From Stutzerimonas nitrititolerans (lineage in GTDB: Bacteria > Pseudomonadota > Gammaproteobacteria > Pseudomonadales > Pseudomonadaceae): DNA of 64,000 nt. Where the stretch lies: positions 124,001-188,000 of the forward strand of contig NZ_RFFL01000001.1 in assembly GCF_003696285.1 (NCBI RefSeq), in the 5' to 3' direction. Below, in pieces: positions 8,392-20,510 of this stretch. The stretch's first letter is position 1. Every line of letters begins with the position of its first letter. The notes beneath the pieces were generated by a model that saw nothing but the letters and a program-made list of their open reading frames with translations, ran no database searches and was not told the origin of the DNA. The translations under genes were made by a program, and so were the position numbers.

Positions 8392-9750
8392 ATGAGTAGC
8401 AAGCTCGACCAGCTCACCGGCTGGCTGAAGGAACACAAGATCACCGAAGTGGAATGCCTGATCAGCGACCTGACCGGCATCGCCCGGGGCAAGATTTCGC
8501 CGACCAGCAAGTTCCTCGGTGAGAAGGGCATGCGCCTGCCCGAAAGCGTGTTGTTGCAGACGGTCACCGGCGACTATGTCGAGGACGATATTTACTACGA
8601 GCTGCTGGACCCGGCGGACATCGACATGTTCTGCCGCCCCGACCCCGACGCGATCTTCCTTGTGCCCTGGGCCATCGAGCCGACCGCGCAGGTGATCCAC
8701 GACACCTACGACAAGATGGGCAACCCCATCGAGATCTCGCCGCGCAATATCCTCAAGCGCGTGCTGAAGATGTACGCCGACCGCGGCTGGCAGCCTATTG
8801 TCGCGCCGGAGATGGAGTTCTACCTGACCCAGCGCTGCGAAGACCCCGACCTGCCGTTCCAGGCACCCATCGGTCGCTCGGGCCGCCAGGAGACGGGTCG
8901 CCAGTCGTTCTCCATCGATGCGGCCAACGAGTTCGACCCGCTGTTCGAGGACATGTACGACTGGTGCGAGGCCCAGGGCCTGGACCTGGATACCCTGATC
9001 CACGAGGAAGGCACCGCGCAGATGGAAATCAATTTCCGTCACGGCGAGGCCCTGCACCTGGCCGATCAGATCCTGGTGTTCAAGCGCACCATGCGCGAGG
9101 CGGCGCTCAAGCACAACGTGGCCGCCACCTTCATGGCCAAGCCCATGACCGGTGAGCCGGGCAGCGCCATGCACCTGCACCAGAGCGTGGTGGACATCGA
9201 GACCGGGCAGAACATCTTCTCCAATCCCGACGGTTCCATGAGCCAGCTGTTCCTCAACCACGTCGGCGGCCTGCAGAAGTACATACCCGAACTGCTGCCG
9301 ATGTTCGCACCCAACGTCAACTCGTTCCGCCGTTTCCTGCCCGACACCTCGGCGCCGGTGAACGTCGAATGGGGCGAGGAGAACCGCACCGTGGGGCTGC
9401 GCGTGCCGGACTCCGACCCGCAGAACCGCCGCCTGGAAAACCGCCTGGCGGGCGCCGACGCCAACCCCTACCTGGCCATCGCCGCGAGCCTGCTGTGCGG
9501 CTACATCGGCATGGTCGAGGAACTGAACCCGAGCCCGCCGGTCAAGGGCCGGGGCTACGAACGCCGCAATCTGCGCCTGCCCCTGACCCTGGAGGCCGCG
9601 CTGGAGCGTATGGAGAACTGCCGCGAACTGCGCAAGTACCTGAGCCCGAAATTCATCACCGGCTACGTCGCGGTCAAACGCACCGAGCAGGAGAACTATC
9701 ACCGGGTGATCAGCTCCTGGGAGCGGGAATTCCTGATGTTGTCGGTGTAA
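8392..9750 (+). CDS. spuB: Glutamate-polyamine ligase (glutamylpolyamine synthetase)
   Basis: A 452-residue glutamine-synthetase-like ligase, second in the spu operon, expected to gamma-glutamylate polyamines with ATP. Family features: ECLISDLTGIARGKI (about 17-32), the catalytic acidic motif EEGTAQMEINFRHG, the ATP-site histidines in AMHLHQSV, and RLENRLAGADANPYLAIAASL. It is shorter at the N-terminus than canonical GlnA and lacks the GlnA adenylylation-tyrosine region, as usual for PuuA/Spu types. A GAGGTCACC sequence precedes the ATG. It is paralogous to SpuI but clearly a separate lineage. Confidence 0.94.
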   Translation: MSSKLDQLTGWLKEHKITEVECLISDLTGIARGKISPTSKFLGEKGMRLPESVLLQTVTGDYVEDDIYYELLDPADIDMFCRPDPDAIFLVPWAIEPTAQVIHDTYDKMGNPIEISPRNILKRVLKMYADRGWQPIVAPEMEFYLTQRCEDPDLPFQAPIGRSGRQETGRQSFSIDAANEFDPLFEDMYDWCEAQGLDLDTLIHEEGTAQMEINFRHGEALHLADQILVFKRTMREAALKHNVAATFMAKPMTGEPGSAMHLHQSVVDIETGQNIFSNPDGSMSQLFLNHVGGLQKYIPELLPMFAPNVNSFRRFLPDTSAPVNVEWGEENRTVGLRVPDSDPQNRRLENRLAGADANPYLAIAASLLCGYIGMVEELNPSPPVKGRGYERRNLRLPLTLEAALERMENCRELRKYLSPKFITGYVAVKRTEQENYHRVISSWEREFLMLSV

Positions 9751-9759
9751 AGCAGTCGC

Positions 9760-9872
9760 AGGGTGGATGTCGCTTTTTACATCCACCGTGAATCCGTTCG
9801 GTGGAGCGCTGCTGAAAGCCACACCGCTGCAGCCCCCTCTCCCCTGGTGGGAGAGGGCTGGGGTGAGGGGGT
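9760..9872. repeat. Repeat cluster between spuB and spuC
   Basis: The gap holds an inverted half-copy of the GTAGGGTGGA repeat (GGGTGGATGTCGC, then TTTTTACATCCACC at about 9775-9788) and a separate perfect 9-bp hairpin, CCCTCTCCC at 9835-9843 with GGGAGAGGG at 9849-9857. A similar CCCTCTCC hairpin is at 47991-48015. Folding of this spacer could separate spuC expression from spuAB. Confidence 0.65.
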
Positions 9873-9917
9873 GCTTGCCGTTGCAGGCACCATGAAACCG
9901 TTTTGTACGAGGTGACC

Positions 9918-11273
9918 ATGAGCGATTCGCAAACCCTGCAATGGCAAGCCCTGAGCCGCAATCATCATCTGCCGCCATTCACCGACTACAAGGCGCTCAA
10001 TGCCAAGGGCACGCGGGTGATCACCAAGGCTTCCGGCGTCTATTTGTGGGATAGCGAGGGCCACAAGATTCTCGATGCGATGGCCGGGCTCTGGTGCGTC
10101 AACGTCGGCTATGGACGCGAGGAGCTGGTCGAGGCCGCCACCCGGCAGATGCGGGAGCTGCCCTACTACAACCTCTTCTTCGAGACGTCCCACCCACCGG
10201 CCATCGCGCTGGCCAAGGCCATCGCCGACGTCGCGCCACCGGGCATGAATCACGTGTTCTTCACCGGCTCCGGCTCGGAAGCCAATGACACGGTATTGCG
10301 CATGGTGCGCCATTACTGGGCGACCAAGGGCATGCCTGGGAAGAAAGTGGTCATCGGCCGCTGGAACGGCTACCACGGCTCGACGGTGGCCGGCGCCAGC
10401 CTGGGCGGCATGAAAGCCATGCACGGCCAGGGCGACGGTCCGATTCCCGGCATCGAGCATATCGACCAGCCCTACTGGTTCGGCGAAGGTGGTGCGCTGG
10501 ATCCGGAAGAGTTCGGCGTGCGCGTCGCGCAGCAGCTGGAGCAGAAGATTCTCGAAGTCGGCGAGGACAAGGTGGCTGCCTTCATCGCCGAGCCGATCCA
10601 GGGGGCCGGCGGCGTGATCATCCCGCCGGCCAGCTACTGGCCGAAGATCCGCGAGATCCTCGCGCGTTACGACATTCTCTTCGTCGCCGACGAAGTCATC
10701 TGTGGCTTCGGCCGCACCGGCGAATGGTTCGGCAGCGACTACTACGGCAACGCACCGGACCTGATGCCCATCGCCAAGGGCATGACCTCCGGCTACCTGC
10801 CCATGGGCGGCGTGGTGGTGCGCGATGAGGTGGTGCAGACGCTCAACGAGGGCGGCGAGTTCTACCACGGCTTCACCTATTCGGGGCACCCGGTCGCCGC
10901 GGCGGTGGCGCTGGAGAACATTCGCATCCTGCGCGAGGAGAAGATCGTCGAGCGAGTCAAAGCGAAAACGGCACCCTATTTGCAGTCTCGCTGGCAGGAG
11001 CTGGCCGAGCATCCGCTGGTGGGCGAGGCCCGCGGCGTCGGCATGCTGGGTGCGTTGGAGCTGGTGAAGAACAAGAAGACCCGCGAACGTTTTGCCGAGC
11101 CGGGGGTGGGCATGCTCTGCCGCCAGCATTGCTTCCAGAATGGCCTGGTGATGCGTGCGGTCGGCGACACCATGATCATTTCGCCGCCACTGGTGATCAA
11201 CGAGGAGGAGATCGACGAACTGATCGTCAAGGCGCGTCGCTGTCTGGATGCCACGGCGGCGGATGTGAAGTAG
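9918..11273 (+). CDS. spuC: Polyamine (putrescine):pyruvate aminotransferase
   Basis: A class III PLP-dependent aminotransferase of 451 residues. It should transfer an amino group from putrescine, cadaverine or a related amine to pyruvate, giving the aminoaldehyde and alanine. Features: [17 protein letters not shown] (cofactor phosphate site), [16 protein letters not shown], and the PLP lysine K287 in [15 protein letters not shown]. The start at 9918 ([10 protein letters not shown]) is preceded by GAGGTGACC; an ATG five codons upstream lies in the same frame but is poorly placed. It is cytoplasmic. It sits between the glutamylation genes and the uptake genes, so two catabolic routes are encoded together. 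Confidence 0.95.
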   Translation: MSDSQTLQWQALSRNHHLPPFTDYKALNAKGTRVITKASGVYLWDSEGHKILDAMAGLWCVNVGYGREELVEAATRQMRELPYYNLFFETSHPPAIALAKAIADVAPPGMNHVFFTGSGSEANDTVLRMVRHYWATKGMPGKKVVIGRWNGYHGSTVAGASLGGMKAMHGQGDGPIPGIEHIDQPYWFGEGGALDPEEFGVRVAQQLEQKILEVGEDKVAAFIAEPIQGAGGVIIPPASYWPKIREILARYDILFVADEVICGFGRTGEWFGSDYYGNAPDLMPIAKGMTSGYLPMGGVVVRDEVVQTLNEGGEFYHGFTYSGHPVAAAVALENIRILREEKIVERVKAKTAPYLQSRWQELAEHPLVGEARGVGMLGALELVKNKKTRERFAEPGVGMLCRQHCFQNGLVMRAVGDTMIISPPLVINEEEIDELIVKARRCLDATAADVK

Positions 11274-11320
11274 CTCCGTTGCAGGATGCGACCTGGCCGA
11301 CCGGCACCGTCTATGCTTGA

Positions 11321-12580
<1,260 letters not shown>

Positions 12581-12773
12581 GTCGTTGCGTGGCGCCGGGC
12601 TGGCGGCTTCGCTGCCGGCCTGTCGAGCGCAAGAAGGTCATGCACGAAGTCGCCTTTGGCAGCTCGCCGAAGGCCGGTGCCGCGACGCCGCAGACGCGCG
12701 AGATCCGAGCGGGCTGCCACGCGTTGTGCCCATTCACTGGCAAGATTGCATCATCGATGCGTTTCGTAGTTGA

Positions 12774-13934
<1,161 letters not shown>

Positions 13935-14037
13935 CCTGGCGGGCGATCGCGGTGCCGGCATCTGCCGGCCCGCCATGCCCATTTCATGATCCTTCCCGGC
14001 GTTGCCCGGGCTCACTTTTTCAATCGGGAGTTCGCGC

Positions 14038-15189
14038 ATGGCCGTAGCCTCCAGCGCCTACAAGAAGGCCCTCACCGGAGGGAGCCAGAACAAGCAGGTG
14101 CTGCTGAAGATCGACCGCGTCACGAAGAAATTCGACGAAACGGTAGCGGTCGATGATGTCTCGCTGAACATCCATCAGGGCGAAATTTTCGCCCTGCTCG
14201 GTGGCTCCGGCTCGGGCAAGTCGACGCTCTTGCGCATGCTGGCGGGTTTCGAGCGGCCGACCGAGGGGCGCATCTTCCTCGATGGCCAGGACATCACCGA
14301 CCTGCCGCCCTACGAGCGGCCGATCAACATGATGTTCCAGTCCTACGCGCTGTTTCCGCACATGACGGTGGCGCAGAACATCGCTTTCGGCCTCAAGCAG
14401 GACGGCCTGCCCAAGGCCGAGATCGAGGAGCGCGTCAACGAGATGCTCGGCCTGGTGCAGATGACCCAGTACGCCAAGCGCAAGCCGCATCAACTGTCCG
14501 GCGGCCAGCGCCAGCGCGTGGCGCTGGCCCGTTCGCTGGCCAAGCGACCCAAGCTGCTGCTGCTCGACGAGCCCATGGGCGCGCTGGACAAGAAGCTGCG
14601 CTCGCGCATGCAGCTGGAGTTGGTGCAGATCATCGAGCGCGTCGGCGTGACCTGCGTGATGGTGACCCACGACCAAGAAGAGGCCATGACCATGGCCGAA
14701 CGCATCGCCATCATGCACATCGGCTGGATCGCCCAGGTCGGCAGCCCGATGGACATCTACGAGACCCCGGCCAGCCGGCTGGTCTGCGAGTTCATCGGCA
14801 ACGTCAACCTGTTCGACGGCGAGCTGATCGAGGATGCCGAAGACCACGCGGTGATCGCCTGTCCGCAGCTGGAGCGGCCGATCTACGTCGGCCATGGCAT
14901 CAGCACCCGAGCCCAGGACAAGCGCGTGACCTTCGCCTTGCGCCCGGAAAAACTGCTGATGAGCATCGAAAAGCCGGAGCTGGAGTTGGCCGACTACAAC
15001 TGGGTTCAGGGCACCGTGCACGACATCGCCTACCTGGGAGGGCATTCGGTCTACTACATCAAGCTGGAATCCGGTCTGATGCTGCAGGCCTTCGTCGCCA
15101 ACGCCGAGCGCCACGTGAAATGGCCGACCTGGGAAGAGCAGGTGTACGTCCACTGGCTCAGCGACAGCGGCGTGGTGCTGCAGGCATGA
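14038..15189 (+). CDS. spuF: Polyamine ABC transporter ATP-binding protein
   Basis: A 383-residue ATPase of the importer. Walker A is GGSGSGKST, the signature motif [16 protein letters not shown], Walker [13 protein letters not shown], and the switch histidine is in [12 protein letters not shown]-terminal TOBE/OB domain (about 285-383) is present, as in PotA/PotG. It is cytoplasmic and membrane-associated through SpuG and SpuH. I took the ATG at 14038 ([11 protein letters not shown]), preceded by GGGAG; an upstream ATG at 14002 falls in the leader. Its stop overlaps the spuG start (ATGA), indicating translational coupling. Confidence 0.95.
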   Translation: MAVASSAYKKALTGGSQNKQVLLKIDRVTKKFDETVAVDDVSLNIHQGEIFALLGGSGSGKSTLLRMLAGFERPTEGRIFLDGQDITDLPPYERPINMMFQSYALFPHMTVAQNIAFGLKQDGLPKAEIEERVNEMLGLVQMTQYAKRKPHQLSGGQRQRVALARSLAKRPKLLLLDEPMGALDKKLRSRMQLELVQIIERVGVTCVMVTHDQEEAMTMAERIAIMHIGWIAQVGSPMDIYETPASRLVCEFIGNVNLFDGELIEDAEDHAVIACPQLERPIYVGHGISTRAQDKRVTFALRPEKLLMSIEKPELELADYNWVQGTVHDIAYLGGHSVYYIKLESGLMLQAFVANAERHVKWPTWEEQVYVHWLSDSGVVLQA

Positions 15190-16082
15190 GTCGGGTGCGG
15201 CTGAACACCGGGCGCCGACTGGTCATCGGCGTACCCTTTCTGTGGCTGATGCTGTTCTTCCTGCTGCCGTTCGCCATCGTGCTGAAGATCAGTTTCGCCG
15301 AGGCCGACGTGGCGATTCCGCCCTACACGGACATCTTCGCCTACGCCGACCAGCAGCTGCAGGTGCTGATCAACCTCGGCAACTACATCTTCCTCAGCGA
15401 GGACAGCCTCTACTGGGCGGCCTATGCCGGCTCGCTGAAGATTGCCTTCTTCGGCACCCTGCTGTGCCTGCTGATCGGCTACCCCATGGCCTACGCCATC
15501 GCCCGCGCGCGCAAGGACCTGCAAACCGTGTTGCTGCTGCTGATCATGATGCCGACCTGGACGGCCATCCTGATCCGCGTCTATGCCTGGATGGGCATCC
15601 TCAGCAGCAACGGCCTGCTCAACAGCCTGCTGCTGGGGATGGGCCTGATCGACACGCCGCTGAAGATCCTCAACACCGATCTGGCCGTATACATCGGCGT
15701 GGTCTATTCCTACCTGCCGTTCATGATCCTGCCGCTCTACGCTAACCTGGTGAAGCACGACCTGAGCCTGCTGGAGGCCGCGTCCGACCTGGGTGCTCGC
15801 CGCCTGACCAGCTTCTGGAAGATCACCGTGCCGCTGTCGAAGAACGGCATCATCGCCGGCTGCATGCTGGTGTTCATTCCCGTGGTGGGCGAATTCGTGA
15901 TTCCCGAACTGCTCGGCGGACCCGAGACGCTGATGATAGGCAAGGTGCTCTGGCAGGAATTCTTCAACAACCGCGACTGGCCGGTGGCGGCCTCGCTGGC
16001 GGTGGTGATGCTGGCGATCCTGCTGATTCCGATAATCCTCTTCAACAGGAACCAGGCCAAGGAATTGGAGGGCAAGCTATGA
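15186..16082 (+). CDS. spuG: Polyamine ABC transporter permease
   Basis: A 298-residue PotB/PotH-like inner-membrane permease with about six transmembrane segments (first at about 12-33, then 75-100, 110-130, 155-180, 220-245 and 265-285). The EAA loop that docks the ATPase is visible as EAASDLGARRLTSFWKITVP. It starts inside the spuF stop (ATGA) and ends in an ATGA overlap with spuH, so spuFGH are translationally coupled. It forms a heterodimeric channel with SpuH. Confidence 0.95.
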   Translation: MSRVRLNTGRRLVIGVPFLWLMLFFLLPFAIVLKISFAEADVAIPPYTDIFAYADQQLQVLINLGNYIFLSEDSLYWAAYAGSLKIAFFGTLLCLLIGYPMAYAIARARKDLQTVLLLLIMMPTWTAILIRVYAWMGILSSNGLLNSLLLGMGLIDTPLKILNTDLAVYIGVVYSYLPFMILPLYANLVKHDLSLLEAASDLGARRLTSFWKITVPLSKNGIIAGCMLVFIPVVGEFVIPELLGGPETLMIGKVLWQEFFNNRDWPVAASLAVVMLAILLIPIILFNRNQAKELEGKL

Positions 16083-16978
16083 AGCGCTACAGTTTCTCCA
16101 ACCTGATCCTGGTGCTCGGGCTGGTATTCATCTATCTGCCGATGGTGATCCTGGTCATCTACTCGTTCAACGCTTCGCGTCTGGTGACGGTGTGGGGCGG
16201 CTGGTCGCTGAAGTGGTACATCGGCCTGCTCGACAACACCCAGCTGATGGGTGCGGTGATGCGCTCGCTGGAAATCGCCCTGTATACCGCCATCGCGGCG
16301 GTGGCGCTGGGCACCATGGCGGCCTTCGTGCTGACGCGGATTCCGGTGTTCCGCGGGCGCACGCTGTTCGGCGGGCTGGTCACGGCGCCGCTGGTCATGC
16401 CCGAGGTGATCACCGGCCTGTCGCTGCTGCTGTTGTTCGTGGCGATGGCGCAGCTGATCGGCTGGCCGGCGCAGCGCGGCATCGCCACCATCTGGATCGC
16501 CCATACCACCTTCTGCTCGTCCTACGTGGCGATCGTGGTGATGGCGCGTCTGCGCGAACTGGATCTGTCGATCGAAGAAGCGGCGATGGATCTCGGAGCG
16601 CGGCCCTGGAAGGTGTTCTTCCTGATCACCATGCCGATGATCGCGCCTTCGCTGGCGGCCGGCGGCATGCTGTCCTTCGCGTTGTCGCTGGATGATCTGG
16701 TACTGGCCAGCTTCGTCTCGGGCCCGGGTTCCACGACCCTGCCGATGGAAATCTTCTCCGCCGTGCGCCTGGGGGTGAAGCCGGAGATCAACGCCGTGGC
16801 CAGCCTGATCCTGCTGGCGGTGTCGCTGGCGACCTTCCTCGCCTGGTACGTTTCCCGCCGCGCCGAGAAGCGCCGTGTCCGCGCGATGCAGCAGGCGGTG
16901 GCCGACAGCAATGCCGCGAACTGGGGCGCCGAGAGCGACAGCCGCAAGGCCATGACTCCGCCATCGGCACATAGCTGA
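16079..16978 (+). CDS. spuH: Polyamine ABC transporter permease
   Basis: A 299-residue PotC/PotI-like permease, partner of SpuG, with about six membrane segments. The EAA loop reads EEAAMDLGARPWKVFFLIT. The hydrophobic N-terminus (FSNLILVLGLVFIYLP) begins the first segment. The C-terminal 40 residues are polar and variable. It is the last gene of the spu operon: a cluster of palindromic repeats follows and the next gene is on the other strand. Confidence 0.95.
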   Translation: MKRYSFSNLILVLGLVFIYLPMVILVIYSFNASRLVTVWGGWSLKWYIGLLDNTQLMGAVMRSLEIALYTAIAAVALGTMAAFVLTRIPVFRGRTLFGGLVTAPLVMPEVITGLSLLLLFVAMAQLIGWPAQRGIATIWIAHTTFCSSYVAIVVMARLRELDLSIEEAAMDLGARPWKVFFLITMPMIAPSLAAGGMLSFALSLDDLVLASFVSGPGSTTLPMEIFSAVRLGVKPEINAVASLILLAVSLATFLAWYVSRRAEKRRVRAMQQAVADSNAANWGAESDSRKAMTPPSAHS

Positions 16979-16991
16979 GGCGGCGAGGTGT

Positions 16992-17057
16992 GGGTTCGGC
17001 GGCCCGAGTGGCCGAACAAGTTCGGCCCGACGTCTGTAGGGCCGAACTCATTCGGCC
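16992..17057. repeat. Intergenic palindromic repeat, GTAGGGCCGAAC family (copy 1); possible terminator region
   Basis: Several nested palindromes lie between the convergent spuH and VOC genes: GTTCGGC...GCCGAAC at 16993-17017, GGCCGAACAAGTTCGGCC at 17010-17027, and GTAGGGCCGAACTCATTCGGCC-type sequence at 17036-17057. Related doublets are at 37962-38022 and 40010-40066. The stems could serve as a bidirectional terminator. From remembered PAO1 gene order, this is also a breakpoint between two conserved blocks. Confidence 0.7.
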
Positions 17058-17085
17058 AACCAGATGCCAATGCATGGCGTGAACC

Positions 17086-17511
17086 TTAGCGCGCAAACAG
17101 CTGACCGATGTCCTTGAAGGCCTTGAACTCCAGCGCGTTGCCGCAGGGGTCGTAGAGGAACATGGTGGCCTGTTCGCCGACCTCGCCCTGGAAACGGACA
17201 TAGGGTTCGATGACGAAGCGCGTACCCCGCTCGCGCAGCCGGTTCGCCAGACGCTCCCAGGCCTCCCAATCGAGCACCACACCGAAGTGCGGCACGGGCA
17301 CGTCATGGCCGTCCACCGCGTTGGTATGCGCCTGTTCCTGGCTCGGGGTGATGGGGTGCTCGTGAATCACCAGCTGATGACCGAAGAAATCGAAGTCGAC
17401 CCAATGCTCGCTGCTGCGGCCTTCGGCGCAGCCGAACACCTCGCCGTAGAAACGCCGGGCGGCGGCCAGGTTATGGACGGGGATGGCGAGGTGGAAGGGC
17501 GATAGCGTCAT
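17086..17511 (-). CDS. VOC (glyoxalase/dioxygenase-fold) family protein
   Basis: A 141-residue cytoplasmic protein of the vicinal-oxygen-chelate superfamily, with two beta-alpha-beta-beta-beta units: [22 protein letters not shown] at the N-terminus and [17 protein letters not shown] at the C-terminus. Candidate metal ligands are H7, a central histidine in [10 protein letters not shown] and the glutamate of ALEFK. The substrate cannot be inferred; members include lyases, dioxygenases and resistance proteins. The ATG at 17511 (MTLSPFHLA) starts the domain; a longer frame to 17661 adds unrelated residues. It stands alone between the spu operon and metQ. Confidence 0.85.
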   Translation of the reverse strand: MTLSPFHLAIPVHNLAAARRFYGEVFGCAEGRSSEHWVDFDFFGHQLVIHEHPITPSQEQAHTNAVDGHDVPVPHFGVVLDWEAWERLANRLRERGTRFVIEPYVRFQGEVGEQATMFLYDPCGNALEFKAFKDIGQLFAR

Positions 17512-17652
17512 GGGTGTTCTCCATCGATGGGACGTCGCTGGAGTGTAGCGGAGCCTCGCTGGAAGCGGCCTTCGTTGCGGCCTCTTCCCTCGCAGGAGCG
17601 GGCGGGGGCGCCCGGCCAGGGAGAGGGGGCATGACTCACCGAATGGCCCAAC

Positions 17653-17689
17653 GAAAAACACCGCTTTCCCCCGTCGGCGAAAGCGGTGT
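17653..17689 (-). terminator. Rho-independent terminator downstream of metQ
   Basis: Read on the minus strand, an 11-bp perfect stem (ACACCGCTTTC at 17658-17668 pairing with GAAAGCGGTGT at 17679-17689) with a 10-base loop is followed by TTTTT. It lies about 50 bp past the metQ stop and should end the metNIQ transcript. Confidence 0.88.
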
Positions 17690-17739
17690 CCGGAAGCTTC
17701 TGGTGGCCTGCTCGATTAGTGGCGCAGGCCATCAGCCGG

Positions 17740-18513
17740 TCATTCCACCGGAACGACGGCGCCCTGGTACTTCTCGTTGATGAACTGCTTCACCTCGTCG
17801 CTATGCAGGGCCTTGGCCAGCTTCTGCATGGCGTCGCTGTCCTTGTTGTCCGCGCGGGCGACCAGGATGTTGACGTAGGGCGAGTCGCTGCCTTCGATGA
17901 CCAGCGCGTCCTCGGTCGGGTTGAGCTTGGCTTCCAGCGCGTAGTTGGTGTTGATCAGCGCCAGGTCGACCTGGGTCAGCACGCGCGGCAGGGTCGCGGC
18001 TTCCAGTTCGCGGATCTTGATGCGCTTGGGGTTCTCGGCGATGTCCTTGGGGGTGGCGGTGATGCCGGCGCCTTCCTTCAGGCCGATCACGCCGGCCTTG
18101 TCCAGCAGCAGCAGGGCGCGGCCGCCGTTGGTGGCGTCGTTGGGGATCACCACGGTGGCGCCGTTGGGCAGGTCGTCCAGTGACTTGTGCTGGCTGGAGT
18201 AGGCGCCGAAGGGTTCGATGTGCACGCCGGTCACGCTGACCAGCTCGGTGCCCTTGCCCTTGTTGAACTCATCGAGGTACGGCTGGTGCTGGAAGAAGTT
18301 GGCGTCCAGGCGCTTCTCGGCGACCTGGATGTTGGGCTGCACGTAATCGGTGAAGACCTTCACCTTCAGGTCGACACCCTGTTCGGCCAGTGCCGGCTTG
18401 AGGAATTCGAGGATCTCGGCGTGCGGCACCGCGGTGGCGGCGACGTTCAGTTCTTCCGCGGCCTGGGCGGACAGTGCCGCGACGGCGGCAAGGGCGGCAA
18501 ACAGTTTTTTCAT
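17740..18513 (-). CDS. metQ: Methionine-binding protein of a MetNIQ ABC importer (NlpA family)
   Basis: A 257-residue solute-binding protein for methionine (possibly D-methionine or oxidised forms). It has the family blocks ATAVPHAEILEFLKP, FTDYVQPN, LDANFFQHQPYL, IPNDATNGGRALLLL and INTNYALEAKLNP. The signal peptide (MKKLFAALAAVAALSAQA) lacks a lipobox cysteine, so this looks like a soluble periplasmic protein rather than a classical NlpA lipoprotein. It is last in metN-metI-metQ, 56 bp after metI, with a strong terminator downstream. Confidence 0.93.
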   Translation of the reverse strand: MKKLFAALAAVAALSAQAAEELNVAATAVPHAEILEFLKPALAEQGVDLKVKVFTDYVQPNIQVAEKRLDANFFQHQPYLDEFNKGKGTELVSVTGVHIEPFGAYSSQHKSLDDLPNGATVVIPNDATNGGRALLLLDKAGVIGLKEGAGITATPKDIAENPKRIKIRELEAATLPRVLTQVDLALINTNYALEAKLNPTEDALVIEGSDSPYVNILVARADNKDSDAMQKLAKALHSDEVKQFINEKYQGAVVPVE

Positions 18514-18569
18514 CGTTCAGTTCCTTCAGAGGTGAGCGGGGTGCGAAGGTTCGCTCGCCCTTGTTGTGG

Positions 18570-19244
18570 TTATTTGCGTGAAAAATGCGTGACCAGCTTG
18601 TCGCCGACGCTTTGCAGAATCTGCACCAGAACCAGCAGCAATACCACCGTTACGATCATCACGTCGGTTTGAAAGCGCTGGTAGCCGAAGCGGATCGCCA
18701 GGTCGCCCAGGCCGCCGGCGCCGACCACGCCGGCCATCGCCGTGTACGACACCAGGGTGATCGCGGTGACCGTGGTGGCGGCGATGATGCCCGGGCGGGC
18801 TTCGGGCAGCAATGCGCTGAAAATGATCTGCCGAGTGCTGGCGCCCATCGCCTGGGTCGCCTCGATGATGCCGCGGTCCACCTCGCGCAAGGCGGTTTCC
18901 ACCAGCCGCGCGAAGAAGGGCGCGGCACCGACCACCAGCGGCGGAATCGCACCGGCGACGCCCAGCGAGGTGCCGGTCACCAGCACCGTGAAGGGAATCA
19001 TCACGATCAGCAGGATGATGAACGGCAGCGAGCGCAGCACGTTGACCACGAACGACAGTGCGGCGTACAGCGGCCCGTTCTCGAACAGCTGGCGTGGCCC
19101 GGTGAGGAACAGCAGCACGCCCAGCGGCAGGCCGAGCAGCAGGGTGAACAGCAGCGAGCCGCCGAGCATCAACAGGGTATCCAGGGTCGCCAGCCAGATG
19201 TCGTACCAGTCGACGTTACTGAACAGACCTGAGAAGAAATCCAT
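18570..19244 (-). CDS. metI: Methionine ABC transporter permease
   Basis: A 224-residue MetI-type permease with about five membrane segments (23-45, 60-80, 90-112, 150-175, 190-212). The short EAA-like loop QAMGASTRQIIFSALLPEA contacts MetN. Start and upstream stop share one base (TGATG with metN), implying translational coupling. The length is normal for the family. Confidence 0.94.
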   Translation of the reverse strand: MDFFSGLFSNVDWYDIWLATLDTLLMLGGSLLFTLLLGLPLGVLLFLTGPRQLFENGPLYAALSFVVNVLRSLPFIILLIVMIPFTVLVTGTSLGVAGAIPPLVVGAAPFFARLVETALREVDRGIIEATQAMGASTRQIIFSALLPEARPGIIAATTVTAITLVSYTAMAGVVGAGGLGDLAIRFGYQRFQTDVMIVTVVLLLVLVQILQSVGDKLVTHFSRK

Positions 19245-20251
19245 CAGCGCAGTACCTCCACATGCACCTCGGCAGCTTCGAAGCGGCTCATGGCTGCAGC
19301 CAGGTCGCCGCCGATCAGAGCCAGGGTCAGCTGTCCGTAAGGCGTGTTCTTGATGTGATCGATGCGGCCCGAAAGGATGCTGTAGTCGACCCCGGTTTCG
19401 CGTGCCACGGTGCCCAGCAGCGGCGTGTAGGTGGCTTCGCCCTGGAAGGTCAGGCGCAGGATGCGGCCCGGCACGTGGGTGAAGTCCTCACGCTGCTCGC
19501 GCTCATCCACCGCCTCGTCCTCGAGCACGAAGCGCTGGGTGGTCGGATGCTGCGGATGCAGGAAGACGTCCGTCACCGGGCCCGTTTCGACGATCTGACC
19601 GGCGTCCATCACCGCGACGCGGTCGCAGACGCGGCGGATCACATCCATCTCATGGGTGATCAGGACGATGGTCAGCTTCAGTTCACGGTTGATTTCGGCC
19701 AGCAGCTGCAGCACCTGGGCGGTGGTCTGCGGGTCCAGCGCGCTGGTGGCCTCGTCGCAGAGCAGGATGTCCGGCTCGGTGGCCAGCGCCCGGGCGATGC
19801 CGACGCGTTGCTTTTGCCCACCGGACAGTTGCGCCGGGTATTTGCGTGCGTGATCTTCCAGGCCGACGCGCCGGAGCAGGGCGGTGACACGGCGCTCGAT
19901 CTCGCTTTTAGAGTAGCTGCCGGCCAGGCGCAGCGGCATGGCGACATTATCGGCGACCGTCTTGGACATCAGCAGATTGAAGTGCTGGAAGATCATCCCC
20001 ACGCGCTGGCGAAAGCGCCGCAGGCCTTCGGCATCCAGCGCGGTGACATCTTCGCCGTTGACCAGGATGCGACCGCCGGAAGGTTCTTCCAGCCGGTTGA
20101 TCAGGCGCAGCAGGGTGCTCTTGCCGGCGCCGGAGTGGCCGATCAGGCCGAACACCTCGCCGGCGCTGATTTCCAGCCGGGTCGGTTGCAGCGCGGCAAT
20201 ATCGCGACCGGCAACCCGGTAGGTTTTATGGACGTCTTGGAATTCGATCAC
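19244..20251 (-). CDS. metN: Methionine ABC transporter ATP-binding protein
   Basis: A 335-residue ATPase. Walker [10 protein letters not shown], signature [16 protein letters not shown], Walker [14 protein letters not shown] and switch histidine in VLITHEMDV. The C-terminal NIL regulatory domain (about 255-335; [20 protein letters not shown]) binds methionine in homologues and inhibits transport when the cell is replete. It is first of metNIQ. In PAO1, as I remember, the same metNIQ set lies beside znu/nrdJ, supporting conserved order. I could not identify a promoter or an S-box-like leader upstream. Confidence 0.95.
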   Translation of the reverse strand: MIEFQDVHKTYRVAGRDIAALQPTRLEISAGEVFGLIGHSGAGKSTLLRLINRLEEPSGGRILVNGEDVTALDAEGLRRFRQRVGMIFQHFNLLMSKTVADNVAMPLRLAGSYSKSEIERRVTALLRRVGLEDHARKYPAQLSGGQKQRVGIARALATEPDILLCDEATSALDPQTTAQVLQLLAEINRELKLTIVLITHEMDVIRRVCDRVAVMDAGQIVETGPVTDVFLHPQHPTTQRFVLEDEAVDEREQREDFTHVPGRILRLTFQGEATYTPLLGTVARETGVDYSILSGRIDHIKNTPYGQLTLALIGGDLAAAMSRFEAAEVHVEVLR

Positions 20252-20510
20252 GGGCGAACCTTGTGGCTGCGACGTAGCCAGGATTTTCGGCGAAAGGCGG
20301 GCATTCTACCCGTTTGGCGCCCAGCTCGCTCGTTTGCGCCCTGTCGATTGAGCGAATGCATGATTCTCATAGGCAAAGCAAATCGTCGCAGGCGGCAACC
20401 ATGTGGGCCGCGGAAGGGTCACTAATCGGTATGCCGTGAATCGATCAGCATCAGGCCCGCTGGCGGCCTGGTCGTTCGCGGTTCAGCTCATTCGCTAACC
20501 GAGGCTCTCC

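Noticed and set aside
17740..18513. MetQ considered as a broken lipoprotein
   Set aside because: The missing lipobox is compensated by an ordinary Sec signal peptide, and as I recall the PAO1 homologue at this locus also lacks the cysteine.
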